From the NCBI GenBank assembly GCA_949743325.1, contig CATJTQ010000079.1:1-57897 (forward strand): a stretch of 57,897 bases of DNA, given 5' to 3'. Made by a program: the position numbers and the translations under genes. Every line of letters starts with the position of its first letter. The stretch's first letter is position 1. Under the pieces are notes generated by a model that was given only the letters and a program-made list of their open reading frames with translations, did not search any database and had not been told where the DNA came from. Of this stretch, positions 9,721 through 19,915 are shown piece by piece. Source of the stretch: an uncultured Lachnospiraceae bacterium (lineage in GTDB: Bacteria > Bacillota > Clostridia > Lachnospirales > Lachnospiraceae).

Positions 9721-10353
9721 TCAAATCTTCTTTTTACAAATATCAAAAAGACAACACTTTTCACAGTATGGCTTTGTTCTGGCAGTACAAATTTCCCTTC
9801 CATGATCTACCAGTCTATGACAAAAATCACTTCCCTCATCTGGAGGAATTATTTTCCACAATTCCATTTCCACTTTCTTTGGTTCCTTAATACCATCTAC
9901 AAGCCCAATTCTGTTTACAAGCCTAATACAATGTGTATCTGTGACTATGGCTGGTTTCTTAAACACATCTCCCATAATTAAATTTGCACTTTTTCTGCCG
10001 ACGCCCGGAAGTTTCAATAATTTGTCAAAATCATCCGGCACCTTACCATTATATTCATCACGAAGTATTTTCATACAGGCACTTATATCTCTTGCCTTGC
10101 TTTTTCCAAGACCGCATGGTCTTACAATCTCCTCAATACTGTCTACGTCAGCTTCAGCTAAAGCATCAACATCAGGGTATTTCTCATATAATTTCTCAAC
10201 TATTACATTAACCCTCTTATCAGTACACTGTGCGGCAAGTCTGACGCTTACTAATAATTTCCATGCACTGTCATAGTCAAGAGTACAATCAGAATGCGGG
10301 TACTCTTTTTTTAATCTTTCAATAACTTCTTTTGCAAGCTGTTTTTTTGTCAT
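9721..10353 (-). CDS. nth: Endonuclease III, base-excision repair
   Basis: 210 aa. The helix-hairpin-helix LPGVGRKSANLI carries the catalytic lysine and the downstream VTDTHCIRL carries the catalytic aspartate. A C-terminal [4Fe-4S] cluster is encoded by CTARTKPYCEKC followed by CLFDIC. The spacing is C-x7-C-x2-C-x5-C, one residue longer in the first loop than the usual C-x6-C. It removes oxidised pyrimidines and nicks the abasic site. ATG at 10353 is chosen over 10371 because GGGTGG lies at proper distance before it. Confidence 0.92.
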   Translation of the reverse strand: MTKKQLAKEVIERLKKEYPHSDCTLDYDSAWKLLVSVRLAAQCTDKRVNVIVEKLYEKYPDVDALAEADVDSIEEIVRPCGLGKSKARDISACMKILRDEYNGKVPDDFDKLLKLPGVGRKSANLIMGDVFKKPAIVTDTHCIRLVNRIGLVDGIKEPKKVEMELWKIIPPDEGSDFCHRLVDHGREICTARTKPYCEKCCLFDICKKKI

Positions 10354-10470
10354 CTGTAACCACCCTATCATTATTTTCTAAAACAAATTGAAAATAGTCT
10401 ACCATTAATTATATTAATTTTCAATCAATCATTTTTTTATATTTTACCAGTTCAATATATCAAATACAAT

Positions 10471-10525
10471 AATACCTCCTAAGTATAATATGGTAATTTA
10501 CCAATTTTACTTAAGAGGTATTATT
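10471..10525 (-). terminator. Terminator-like hairpin after ptsG
   Basis: AATACCTCCTAAGTA (10471-10485) is complementary to TACTTAAGAGGTATT (10508-10522) apart from one mismatch, with a smaller palindrome in the loop. T/A-rich tails on both sides would allow bidirectional termination. It lies between the ptsG stop and nth. Confidence 0.6.
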
Positions 10526-10565
10526 TTAACGAATCATTTTTATAACAGAATAGTACTTATATATA

Positions 10566-12629
10566 CTAATTATATCCTATTGTAAATAAATCTTCACCCG
10601 CTTTAATCTCACCTGTCTTGACAAGTCTTACTGTCTGGTCATCTTCAAGCTGTGTGCAAAGCACAGGAGTAACTGTAGACGGCGCATTTTTCTTAATATA
10701 GTCTAAATCCACCTTCACAAGCGTCTCTCCTTTTTTAACTGTCTGTCCTTCTTTTACAAACACTTCAAATCCCTTTCCATTTAAAGAAACCGTATCAATT
10801 CCTATATGGATAAGCAATTCTATACCATTGTCAGTAACCATTCCGACAGCATGTTTTGTGTCAAACACCATTGAAATTTTTCCGTTTTCAGGAGCTTTTA
10901 TTGTTCCATCTGTTGGAGTAACTACAGCGCCTTTTCCCATCATTTCACTGGCAAATGCTTCATCAGGAGCTGTTGATAAATCTGCAGCAAAACCTGTAAC
11001 CGGACTGGATATTGTAATAGTATTTACAACCTTTAATCCATCATCTTCTGGTAGATTTCCCATATAATCCTCAAGGTTTGATTTTATTACAGTAACTTTC
11101 GGACCATAAATAATCTGCACGCCATTACCTTTATGAATAACACCAGAGGCTCCAGTCTGTTTTAACATATCATCTTTAACTAAATCTGACTTATACACTG
11201 TACATCTTAAACGAGTAGCACAGCAGTCCACATCAGATATATTAGACATGCCTCCCAAACCTTCACATATTTTTGCAGAAATCTCATCGTTTGCTGATGC
11301 ACCTGACTTTTTAGCATCAACATCACTTCTACGATATAATTTTACTTCCTCAGAATCATCTCTTCCTGGCGTTTTAAGATTAAGTTTTTTAATCAGTATC
11401 ATAAATAAGAAATAGTAAACTATGAAATATAAAATACCTATAACTATAATCCATACCCAGCTAGTCTTTGCATTTCCCTGTAATATACCAAACAGGAACA
11501 AATCAATAAATCCACCCGAGAATGTCATACCTACGCCTACACCAAATATATGCATCAACATATAGGCGGCTCCGGCAAATACACAATGTATTCCATACAA
11601 TAGAGGAGCTACAAAAAGGAATGTAAATTCCAAAGGCTCTGTAATACCTGTTAACATTGAAGTTAACGCTGCTGATAACAACAAACCTCCGACTATCTTT
11701 TTCTTTTCAGTTTTTGCTGTCTGATACATTGCCAGCGCTGCTCCCGGAAGACCAAAAATCATAAGAGGGAACTTACCTGACATAAACCTTGTTGCAGATA
11801 CTGCAAATTTAGTTGTATTCGGGTCAGCGAGCTGTGCAAAGAATATATTTTGAGCACCCTCTATAACCTGACCTCCAACTTCCAAACTGCCTCCAACTCC
11901 TGTCTGCCAGAACGGAATATAAAATACATGATGCAGACCAAATGGTATTAAAAGTCTCTCCATAAAACCATACAGCCATGTTCCCGCATAGCCTGAATTT
12001 AACACTAAATCACCGACTGCATATATTCCATTTTGAATTGCCGGCCATATAAAAAACATTAATATTCCTACTAATGTATACACTACTGAAGAAATAATAG
12101 GTACAAATCTGCTTCCGCCAAAAAATGACAGCACCTGCGGTAATTCTATTTTATAAAATTTATTATGCAGCGCCGCTACACCAATACCCACTATAATACC
12201 GCCAAAAACGCCCATCTGCAGTGAAATTATTCCACAGACATCTTCCGTAGCGCCTCTAAGAAATGCATCCGCACCACCGTTAAGTTTAATCAGCGCACCG
12301 ATAGAAGCATGCATTACAAAAAAAGATACTGCCGCCGCAAGCGCTGCAACTTCTTTTTCTTTTTTTGCCATACCTATTGCAACACCAATTGCAAATATAA
12401 TAGGCAAATTTGCAAAAACTATATTGCCCGCATCACTCATAACGAGAAAAATTGCGTTTAAAATAGTTCCCGGACCCATTATTTTCATAAGTCCGTAAGT
12501 TTTTAACATTGTCTCATTTGTAAATGATCCTCCTATACCAAGCAGCAAACCCGCAACGGGCAATATAGCTATAGGAAGCATAAATGAACGTCCAACTCTT
12601 TGCAGAATCCCAAATAATTTATCTTTCAT
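10566..12629 (-). CDS. ptsG: Glucose-type PTS permease EIICBA
   Basis: 687 aa with domain order C-B-A. The membrane EIIC domain covers about 1-420 (ERLLIPFGLHHVFY and GITEPLEF motifs of the glucose family). EIIB has the phospho-cysteine in VDCCATRLRC at about 460-470, and EIIA has the phospho-histidine in LLIHIGIDTV near 605. It imports and phosphorylates glucose, or possibly a close analogue such as N-acetylglucosamine. All three phosphotransfer domains are intact. A strong hairpin directly upstream, rather than an obvious promoter, suggests control by read-through or antitermination. Confidence 0.92.
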   Translation of the reverse strand: MKDKLFGILQRVGRSFMLPIAILPVAGLLLGIGGSFTNETMLKTYGLMKIMGPGTILNAIFLVMSDAGNIVFANLPIIFAIGVAIGMAKKEKEVAALAAAVSFFVMHASIGALIKLNGGADAFLRGATEDVCGIISLQMGVFGGIIVGIGVAALHNKFYKIELPQVLSFFGGSRFVPIISSVVYTLVGILMFFIWPAIQNGIYAVGDLVLNSGYAGTWLYGFMERLLIPFGLHHVFYIPFWQTGVGGSLEVGGQVIEGAQNIFFAQLADPNTTKFAVSATRFMSGKFPLMIFGLPGAALAMYQTAKTEKKKIVGGLLLSAALTSMLTGITEPLEFTFLFVAPLLYGIHCVFAGAAYMLMHIFGVGVGMTFSGGFIDLFLFGILQGNAKTSWVWIIVIGILYFIVYYFLFMILIKKLNLKTPGRDDSEEVKLYRRSDVDAKKSGASANDEISAKICEGLGGMSNISDVDCCATRLRCTVYKSDLVKDDMLKQTGASGVIHKGNGVQIIYGPKVTVIKSNLEDYMGNLPEDDGLKVVNTITISSPVTGFAADLSTAPDEAFASEMMGKGAVVTPTDGTIKAPENGKISMVFDTKHAVGMVTDNGIELLIHIGIDTVSLNGKGFEVFVKEGQTVKKGETLVKVDLDYIKKNAPSTVTPVLCTQLEDDQTVRLVKTGEIKAGEDLFTIGYN

Positions 12630-12653
12630 ACTCTTCCTCCTTTTTTATTTTAA

Positions 12654-12712
12654 ATACAAAAAGCACATAATACATACTTTTCTAATTTTGTATATATTAT
12701 GTGCTTTTTTTT
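12654..12712 (-). terminator. Strong hairpin terminator between arcC and ptsG
   Basis: On the minus strand AAAGCACATAATATATAC pairs with GTATGTATTATGTGCTTT around a 12-base loop and is followed by TTTTGTATTT. It should end the radA-arcC transcript. It lies only about 30 bases before the ptsG start, so it could also be a regulated attenuator of ptsG. Confidence 0.8.
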
Positions 12713-12736
12713 ATATAAAATTCAGTTTTAATTATT

Positions 12737-13669
12737 TTAACAATGTATCACTGTTCCGCATCTTCCCTCAACAGCCTTTTTTGCATTTGACATTGATGTA
12801 ATAACAGCACGGGATCCAGATACAGCATTACAAAAATCACAAGCTGCCTCAATCTTTGGAAGCATTGTATTTTTCTCAAATTGACCTTCATCAATATATT
12901 TCTCTGCTTCTAATGTAGTCATATTGTCAATTAGCTTTTCATTTTCACTTCCATAATTAAGATAGACTCCATTTGCCGCAGATAAAATCAGCAGTTCATC
13001 CGCTTTTATCTGTTTTGCAAGCAGTGCGCTAGCCAAATCTTTTTCAATAACCGCGCTGGCGCCCTTCAGCGAACTAAGCTGTTCCATAACAGGAATTCCG
13101 CCCCCGCCGCATGCTATAACGACCTGACCTGAGTCTGAAAGAAGTTTTATAGAATCAAGTTCAACAATATCAATTGGCTTTGGAGATGCAACTACACGCC
13201 GATATCCTTTTCCTTCTATCTTAGTTACATAATTGCTCTTATCTTCCTCCAGCTTTGCCTCTTCATCTGTCATATATCGTCCGATTTCTTTGTTCGGCTG
13301 TCCAAATGCATCATCATATGCATCGACAATAACTTGTGTAAGAATTGTACACACAGGCTTATATATTCCTCTGTCTAAGAGCTCGCTTCTCAAAGTATTT
13401 TGTAAATCATATCCTATATATCCCTGACTCATAGCCGAACATACACTCATCGGAGAAACCGTATATTCAGAATGTTTTTTGCTAAGCTCTGTCATTGCTG
13501 TATGGATCATACTTACTTGCGGACCGTTGCTGTGTGTCACAACGACATTGTAATCAGCTTCAACAATATCAGCCACTGCTTTTACGGCATTTTTCAAAGC
13601 TTCTTTCTGCTTTGGCAGCGTCTCCCCCAACGCTTCATGCCCCAACGCAATAACTATCGTTTTTTTCAT
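12737..13669 (-). CDS. arcC: Carbamate kinase
   Basis: 310 aa, the normal length. It is an amino-acid-kinase-fold protein with the N-terminal IALGHEALG (GGNA-like) and VIACGGGGIPV motifs typical of ArcC. It interconverts carbamoyl phosphate plus ADP with ATP, CO2 and ammonia. No arginine deiminase or ornithine carbamoyltransferase lies nearby; instead it follows radA by 23 bases and ends before a strong terminator. Upstream pyr genes also use carbamoyl phosphate, but whether that link is functional is speculation. Confidence 0.92.
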   Translation of the reverse strand: MKKTIVIALGHEALGETLPKQKEALKNAVKAVADIVEADYNVVVTHSNGPQVSMIHTAMTELSKKHSEYTVSPMSVCSAMSQGYIGYDLQNTLRSELLDRGIYKPVCTILTQVIVDAYDDAFGQPNKEIGRYMTDEEAKLEEDKSNYVTKIEGKGYRRVVASPKPIDIVELDSIKLLSDSGQVVIACGGGGIPVMEQLSSLKGASAVIEKDLASALLAKQIKADELLILSAANGVYLNYGSENEKLIDNMTTLEAEKYIDEGQFEKNTMLPKIEAACDFCNAVSGSRAVITSMSNAKKAVEGRCGTVIHC

Positions 13670-13692
13670 AGGAAAATCACACCCCTTTTAAT

Positions 13693-15063
13693 TTATAAAA
13701 GTGAAAGTGCATCTCCTACATGCTCTGCACTTACACATTCTATTCCTTCTGTCTCATCCTGCCTTAGTTTTACATAGTTTGCCTTTGGAATTATGCATCT
13801 GGCAAACCCTAGTTTTTTTGCTTCCTGAACTCTCTGAGAAGCCATACTGACACTTCTTATTTCACCGTTTAGTCCAACCTCTCCAAACACTACAGTCTCT
13901 TTTTTTACTGAAATATCTTTTAAACTTGAATATACCGCTAAAACTACTGCTAAATCCACCGCCGGCTCAGTTACTTTCATACCTCCGGCTATATTCAGAT
14001 ATGCATCATAGTTTGACAAATGTACAGAATACTTCTTTTCTAAAACTGCCATCAAAAGATTAAGACGGTTATAGTCAAACCCCGTCGCTGTCCTTCTAGG
14101 CATACCAAAGTTTGTATTGCATACAAGTGCCTGAACTTCCATTAATACTGGTCTTGTCCCTTCCATTGAACATGCAACAATTGAACCAGAAGCGTCTTTT
14201 TTTCTGCCTTCAAGCATATATGCCGACGGATTAGCTACCTCTGCCAATCCGTCGGACATCATCTCAAAAACACCTATCTCATTAGTTGAGCCAAAACGAT
14301 TTTTTACACCTCTTAGTATTCTGTAAGCTGCTGAGCGGTCTCCTTCAAAATACAACACTGTGTCTACCATATGTTCCAAAACTCTAGGGCCTGCCACCAT
14401 ACCTTCCTTAGTGACATGTCCGACTAAAAACACTGGTATATTCGTTCCTTTTGCAATCATAAGGCAGACATTTGCAGCTTCCCTCACTTGAGAAACACTG
14501 CCTGGCGCTGATGATATTTCGTCTTTATACACTGTCTGAATAGAATCAACTACAACTAACTGGGGTTTTTCTTTATAAATAATATCTTGAATTACTGCGA
14601 GATTTGTCTCACAAAACAGATACATCTCGTTTTGAAATACTCCTAAACGATCTGCTCTCCCCTTTATCTGCTGCAGAGACTCTTCACCAGATATATATAG
14701 AACTTTATATCCATAATTGCATAAATTCCTGCACATTTGCAGCAGGAGTGTAGATTTTCCAATCCCGGGGTCCCCTCCTACAAGAACAAGGCTTCCGCCT
14801 ACAACTCCTCCGCCCAAAACTCTGTCCAGCTCTTTTATTCCTGTGGAAATTCTGCTGTCCTCAGAAGTTTCTATACTTGATAGTACAGAAACTTTGCTCT
14901 CTGAAAGTCTGATTGGACTGCTCGATTTAGATGATGATCTTGTAACAACGGTTTCTTCCACCAAAGTATTCCACTCATGACATCCAGGACATTGTCCCAT
15001 CCATTTAGGAGCCTCATATCCGCAATTTTGACAGAAGAAACCCGTACTCTTTGATTTTGCCAC
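13693..15063 (-). CDS. radA: DNA repair ATPase RadA/Sms
   Basis: 456 aa. The N-terminal four-cysteine zinc motif (CQNCGYEAPKWMGQCPGC), RecA-like Walker A GGDPGIGKSTLL, the RadA-specific KNRFG motif and a C-terminal Lon-protease-like domain occur in order. RadA is a DnaB-like branch-migration helicase in recombination. It follows clpC and one small gene, as clpC-radA does in many Firmicutes. Confidence 0.95.
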   Translation of the reverse strand: MAKSKSTGFFCQNCGYEAPKWMGQCPGCHEWNTLVEETVVTRSSSKSSSPIRLSESKVSVLSSIETSEDSRISTGIKELDRVLGGGVVGGSLVLVGGDPGIGKSTLLLQMCRNLCNYGYKVLYISGEESLQQIKGRADRLGVFQNEMYLFCETNLAVIQDIIYKEKPQLVVVDSIQTVYKDEISSAPGSVSQVREAANVCLMIAKGTNIPVFLVGHVTKEGMVAGPRVLEHMVDTVLYFEGDRSAAYRILRGVKNRFGSTNEIGVFEMMSDGLAEVANPSAYMLEGRKKDASGSIVACSMEGTRPVLMEVQALVCNTNFGMPRRTATGFDYNRLNLLMAVLEKKYSVHLSNYDAYLNIAGGMKVTEPAVDLAVVLAVYSSLKDISVKKETVVFGEVGLNGEIRSVSMASQRVQEAKKLGFARCIIPKANYVKLRQDETEGIECVSAEHVGDALSLL

Positions 15064-15078
15064 TATTATTTCCTCATA

Positions 15079-15492
15079 TTATTTTGCAACTATCTCTACT
15101 TCTACAGCTGCACCCTCTTCAAGTTCAACACTCAAAGATAATTTACCGCCAAGGTTGGTTTTCATAAATCCGGCATCCTCACCGCCTACAAGAACCTTGT
15201 ATTCTGTATCCTCCTCAAGTCCAACAGTAATTTGAGCATCTTCTGGTCCTTCGACATTAAAAGTCATCCCAATTTCTGTCTCTTTTAAATGTTCAACTGC
15301 TGTTCCTGGAACTGATTCATAGACAAAAGAACCGTTTTTCTCAAGCTTTGTAATTTCATTAAATGTCTTTACTTTGTACAGATCACCCTGATACTCAAAA
15401 TTATCAAGTTTTGTCTTTTTGTCCAATGTAAAATCTCCGAAACTGATTGTGTTATCGCTCTCTTTGCGAATTAGTTCTTTTACTGCTGCCAT
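15079..15492 (-). CDS. Conserved Lachnospiraceae protein of unknown function
   Basis: 137 aa, soluble, acidic and rich in beta-prone segments, with no signal peptide or membrane segment. I recall similar short proteins next to clpC/radA in Lachnospiraceae that are loosely labelled endosialidase, but no catalytic glycosidase residues are visible here, so I do not accept that name. The 16-17 base gaps to clpC and radA imply co-transcription and perhaps a role in stress or protein handling. Confidence 0.7.
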   Translation of the reverse strand: MAAVKELIRKESDNTISFGDFTLDKKTKLDNFEYQGDLYKVKTFNEITKLEKNGSFVYESVPGTAVEHLKETEIGMTFNVEGPEDAQITVGLEEDTEYKVLVGGEDAGFMKTNLGGKLSLSVELEEGAAVEVEIVAK

Positions 15493-15509
15493 AATGATTA
15501 TCCTCCTGT

Positions 15510-17984
15510 TTATTTATTTTTATCATCAACTGTAAAAACTAATTTGTCTTTCTTTCTGCCAACAAACACTTTATCACCTGATTTAATATTACCGCTTAAT
15601 ATCTCCTCTGCCAATTCATCTTCAACTTTATTTTGAATAGTCCTTCTAAGCGGTCTTGCGCCATACTTCATATCACTTCCGGATTCTACAATAAGCTGTT
15701 TAGCAGAATCCCTAACTGTAAGCGTAATATTAAGCTGCTCTTTACATCTTGCTGTTAAGCCTTTTAAGAGCAGAGTGACAATTTTCTTTAAGTCATCTTT
15801 AACAAGCATTCTAAATACAATTGTCTCATCTATACGATTTAAAAATTCCGGTTTAAATATTCTTCTAACCTCTTCCATTACATCAGATTTCATTCTCTGA
15901 TAATCATTCTCCTCACTGGTATCTGTTATAAAACCTAACTTTTTAGGTTCCACAATTGACATTGCCCCAGCATTTGATGTCATTATCAGCACTGTATTTT
16001 TAAAATCTACTTTTCTTCCCTTAGAATCAGTTATATGTCCATCATCCAATACTTGAAGTAATATGTTAAATACATCAGGATGAGCCTTTTCTATCTCATC
16101 AAAAAGTATTACAGAATATGGATTTCTACGCACTTTCTCACTAAGCTGTCCGCCATCATCAAATCCAACATATCCTGGTGGCGAACCTATTAATTTAGAT
16201 ACGCTGTGCTTTTCCATATATTCAGACATATCAACCCTAATAAGCGAATTCTCATTTCCAAACAATGCCTCAGCCAAAGCTTTTGACAGTTCTGTCTTTC
16301 CCACACCGGTAGGTCCGAGAAACAAAAATGATCCAATAGGTCTGCTCGGAGATTTTAAACCAACTCTGCTGCGCCTAACAGCTTTTGCAAGAGCTGTAAC
16401 TGCCTCATCCTGTCCGATTACTCTTCTGTGAAGGACCTTTTCCAGTTTCAGAAGTCTGTCATACTCCTTCTCCTCAAGCTGTGTAACAGGAATTTTAGTC
16501 CAATTAGATACAACCTGAGCGATATCTTTCTCAGAAACAATTAAAACTTCTTCTCCGTTTAAGACCATCTGACGCTGTTTATTGTTAAGTTTATCTAATT
16601 TCTTCTCTGCTTTTTTCTGTTCTGTATTAAAAACTTTCGCTTCTTCAAATCTGTTCTCTATTAATGCAAGTTCTTTCTGTGATTTAAGAGCAGCAATCTC
16701 CTCTCTTAAATTCTGTACTTGAGGAAGTGCATGAAATCCTTCAATTCTAACTTTTGATGACGCTTCATCAATTAAATCTATCGCTTTATCCGGCAGGTTT
16801 CTATCGTTTATATATCGCATTGACATAACAACCGCTGTCTCTAACGCCTCATCAGTAATATTTACATTATGATGCTGCTCATATTTTAAACGTATACCTT
16901 TTAAAATATCTATAGCTTTCTCTTTATCCGGCTCATGTACATCGACCGGCTGAAAGCGCCTCTCTAAAGCTGCATCCTTCTCAAAATATTTTCTAAACTC
17001 GCTTATTGTTGTAGCGCCGATCACCTGAATCTCACCGCGCGCCAATGCAGGTTTTAAAATATTAGCCGCATCTATAGCTCCCTCTGCGCCGCCTGCGCCA
17101 ATTATCGTATGAATCTCATCAATAAAAAGAATTACATCATCTGATTTACGAACCTCTTTAATTACTTTCTTAATTCTTTCTTCAAACTCTCCTCTGTATT
17201 TTGAGCCGGCAACCATACCAGACAAATCTAATGTTACAACTCTCTTATTTAACACGGTCTGAGGAACAGTACCATTTACAATTCTTTGGGCCAAAGCCTC
17301 TACAATGGCGGTTTTACCTACACCGGGTTCGCCAATAAGACACGGATTATTTTTTGTTCGTCTGCTCAAAATTTGAATTAATCTTCTAAGTTCATCATCT
17401 CTTCCAATAATAGGATCTAACAATTCTTCTCTTGCCATCTTTGTCAGATCTCTGCCGTAATGCTCAAGTGTTGGAGTTGTACTTGAGCCATACTTATTAC
17501 TTTTCCTAAAATCTTCTTTAAATCTATTCGGATCCTCACCAATTGCCAGCATCAGATCTGAATACAACATCTGAATGCTTACAGCCATTGTTCGAAGAAG
17601 TTTAGAAGCAGCACACTCAGTATCCTTTAATATAGCTATAAGTATATGCTCTGTTCCAACTTCTTCTTTTTTAAATCTTTCTGCCTCTGATATACTTTCA
17701 TTTAAAATTCTTCTCGCTCTCGGAGAAAAATTATCCTTTGAGAGTAATTCCACCGTTCCCGGACTAATTAATTCTTCAATCATAGAACGAACTTTGTAAG
17801 GTTCCACTTCAGCTGTCTTTAAAACAATAGCTGCAACACTGTCCTCTACTGCCAATAGTCCGAGCAGTATATGTTCAGTACCAACATAACCATGTTTTAA
17901 TTTCTTCGATTCTTTACTTGCTAAGTCCAGCACCTGCTGGGCCATCTTTGTATATCCCTTACGCATTTGGTAATCCTCCTGCAC
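15510..17984 (-). CDS. clpC: AAA+ unfoldase ClpC
   Basis: 824 aa. Two Clp-N repeats (about 1-150) precede AAA+ module 1 (Walker A GEPGVGKT, Walker [10 protein letters not shown]), a UVR-type coiled middle segment ([20 protein letters not shown]) and AAA+ module 2 ([21 protein letters not shown]). It unfolds substrates for ClpP. Bacillus places ctsR-mcsA-mcsB immediately upstream, but here purD is upstream by 15 bases and none of those regulators is present. Expression may therefore depend on the purine operon or a promoter inside purD. Confidence 0.96.
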   Translation of the reverse strand: MQEDYQMRKGYTKMAQQVLDLASKESKKLKHGYVGTEHILLGLLAVEDSVAAIVLKTAEVEPYKVRSMIEELISPGTVELLSKDNFSPRARRILNESISEAERFKKEEVGTEHILIAILKDTECAASKLLRTMAVSIQMLYSDLMLAIGEDPNRFKEDFRKSNKYGSSTTPTLEHYGRDLTKMAREELLDPIIGRDDELRRLIQILSRRTKNNPCLIGEPGVGKTAIVEALAQRIVNGTVPQTVLNKRVVTLDLSGMVAGSKYRGEFEERIKKVIKEVRKSDDVILFIDEIHTIIGAGGAEGAIDAANILKPALARGEIQVIGATTISEFRKYFEKDAALERRFQPVDVHEPDKEKAIDILKGIRLKYEQHHNVNITDEALETAVVMSMRYINDRNLPDKAIDLIDEASSKVRIEGFHALPQVQNLREEIAALKSQKELALIENRFEEAKVFNTEQKKAEKKLDKLNNKQRQMVLNGEEVLIVSEKDIAQVVSNWTKIPVTQLEEKEYDRLLKLEKVLHRRVIGQDEAVTALAKAVRRSRVGLKSPSRPIGSFLFLGPTGVGKTELSKALAEALFGNENSLIRVDMSEYMEKHSVSKLIGSPPGYVGFDDGGQLSEKVRRNPYSVILFDEIEKAHPDVFNILLQVLDDGHITDSKGRKVDFKNTVLIMTSNAGAMSIVEPKKLGFITDTSEENDYQRMKSDVMEEVRRIFKPEFLNRIDETIVFRMLVKDDLKKIVTLLLKGLTARCKEQLNITLTVRDSAKQLIVESGSDMKYGARPLRRTIQNKVEDELAEEILSGNIKSGDKVFVGRKKDKLVFTVDDKNK

Positions 17985-17999
17985 TAATTTTAAGTCAGC

Positions 18000-19271
18000 C
18001 TATGCCTCATCAATAGCTTTACCTATATCATTACGCATATATTTATTTTCAAAGTCAATCCATTTGACTGCCTCATATGCATTCTTTCTTGCCTCCTGCA
18101 GTGTAGAACCTTTTGCAGTTACACCAAGAACTCTTCCTCCGTTTGTCACAATACCTTCGTCAGTTCTCTTTGAACCTGCATGAAATACATAATATCCATC
18201 TTTATTCTTAAAATTCTCTAAGCCATTTATAACAAAACCTTTTTCATAGCTTACCGGATAACCGTCAGATGCAAGTACTACACAAACTGCAGCGTTATCT
18301 TCAAACTGTAAATTAATTGTATTCAAATTTCCATCAATACATGCCTCTATAACATCTATAATATCATTTTTCATTCTTGGCAATACAACCTGCGCCTCCG
18401 GATCTCCAAAACGAGCATTGTATTCTAAAACTTTCGGTCCTTTATCCGTAAGCATAAGACCAAAAAATATAATTCCCTTATATTCTCTGCCCTCTTTTGC
18501 CATCGCATCTACTGTTGCCTGATAAATATATTTATTACAGAATTCATCAACCTCTTCAGTATAGAAAGGACTAGGAGAAAATGTTCCCATTCCTCCGGTA
18601 TTTAAACCTTTATCACCATCTTTTGCCCTCTTGTGATCCTGCGCTGAAGTCATAGTTTTTATTGTCTTTCCATCGACAAAAGAGAGAACTGATACTTCTC
18701 TGCCTGTCATAAACTCTTCTATAACAAGTCTATTACCTGCATTTCCAAACTGCTTATCCAACATAATTGACTTAACGCCTTCCTTGGCTTCCTCAAAGGT
18801 GCTGCAAATCAACACTCCTTTTCCAAGAGCTAAACCGTCCGCCTTCAATACAATCGGATAGTCAGTTGTCTCTAAATATTTAATTGCCTCCTCTGCTGAA
18901 TCAAAGTTTTCATATGCAGCAGTAGGTATATTATACTTTTTCATTAAATCTTTTGAAAATGCTTTTGAACCTTCCAGTACGGCCGCATTTTTCCTTGGTC
19001 CGAAAACTCTAAGCCCTGCCTCTTCAAAGGAATCAGTAATACCCCCGACTAATGGATCATCCATACCTACGATAGTCAAATCTATCTTTTTTTCTTTTGC
19101 AAAACTTACAAGTTTATCAAATTCCATTGCTCCAATTGCAACACATTCTGCATATTCCTCAATACCAGCATTACCCGGCGCACAGTATATTTTATCAACT
19201 TTAGGACTCTGAGCAACCTTCCAAGCAATAGCATGTTCTCTTCCGCCGCTCCCAACTATTAAAACCTTCAT
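18000..19271 (-). CDS. purD: Phosphoribosylamine-glycine ligase
   Basis: 423 aa, standard length. N-terminal KVLIVGSGGREHA, an ATP-grasp core with VLKADGLALGKGV and LEYNARFGDPEAQ identify PurD. It makes glycinamide ribonucleotide in purine synthesis step 2. It is the fourth gene in the purE-purM-purN-purD block. Confidence 0.97.
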   Translation of the reverse strand: MKVLIVGSGGREHAIAWKVAQSPKVDKIYCAPGNAGIEEYAECVAIGAMEFDKLVSFAKEKKIDLTIVGMDDPLVGGITDSFEEAGLRVFGPRKNAAVLEGSKAFSKDLMKKYNIPTAAYENFDSAEEAIKYLETTDYPIVLKADGLALGKGVLICSTFEEAKEGVKSIMLDKQFGNAGNRLVIEEFMTGREVSVLSFVDGKTIKTMTSAQDHKRAKDGDKGLNTGGMGTFSPSPFYTEEVDEFCNKYIYQATVDAMAKEGREYKGIIFFGLMLTDKGPKVLEYNARFGDPEAQVVLPRMKNDIIDVIEACIDGNLNTINLQFEDNAAVCVVLASDGYPVSYEKGFVINGLENFKNKDGYYVFHAGSKRTDEGIVTNGGRVLGVTAKGSTLQEARKNAYEAVKWIDFENKYMRNDIGKAIDEA

Positions 19272-19288
19272 TTCTTCCTCCTATATAT

Positions 19289-19915
19289 TTACGCAACTGT
19301 TATTACCCTTCCATCTTCTACATGTATTTTACCATTAGCTATTAAATTCACTGCTTTCGGCAATATTATCCACTCTGCTTGTTCCATAACCCTTCTCTGT
19401 AAAACCTCAGGCGTATCACCCTCATATACATCTACGGCTTTCTGTAATATAATAGGACCTGTATCTGTCCCAGAATCCACAAAATGGCATGTAGCCCCAG
19501 TTACTTTTACTCCCCTTTTTAACACCTCTTCATGAACTTTTAAACCATAAAAACCTTTGCCACAAAATGATGGGATTAATGAAGGGTGTATATTTATTAT
19601 GCGATTCTCATAATTTTCAGTCATTTTTTTTGGCAAAACTACTAAAAATCCTGCCAATATTATTAAATCTGCACCGCTTTCACCAACTGTCTTTATCAGC
19701 GCATCATTAAATAAATCTCTATTTTCAAAATCCTTTGGTGAGATACTTATTGCATTTATACCGCTGTTTCTTGCTCTCTCCAAAGCAAATGCATTTTTAT
19801 TATTGCTTATTACAGCAGTAATCTCTGCATTTGTAATAGTACCATTATCAATTGCATCTATAACAGCCTGAAGATTAGTTCCTCCCCCGGATACTAACAC
19901 TGCTATTTTTAACAT
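19289..19915 (-). CDS. purN: Phosphoribosylglycinamide formyltransferase
   Basis: 208 aa. [15 protein letters not shown] at the N-terminus, the catalytic [17 protein letters not shown] block and [13 protein letters not shown] are the expected PurN signatures. It transfers a formyl group from 10-formyl-tetrahydrofolate to GAR, step 3 of purine synthesis. The start overlaps the end of purM by 7 bases, implying translational coupling. Confidence 0.96.
   Translation of the reverse strand: MLKIAVLVSGGGTNLQAVIDAIDNGTITNAEITAVISNNKNAFALERARNSGINAISISPKDFENRDLFNDALIKTVGESGADLIILAGFLVVLPKKMTENYENRIINIHPSLIPSFCGKGFYGLKVHEEVLKRGVKVTGATCHFVDSGTDTGPIILQKAVDVYEGDTPEVLQRRVMEQAEWIILPKAVNLIANGKIHVEDGRVITVA

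Noticed and set aside
15079-15492. Endosialidase
   Set aside because: The label is remembered from loose annotation of similar proteins; the 137-aa protein has no visible sialidase motifs.
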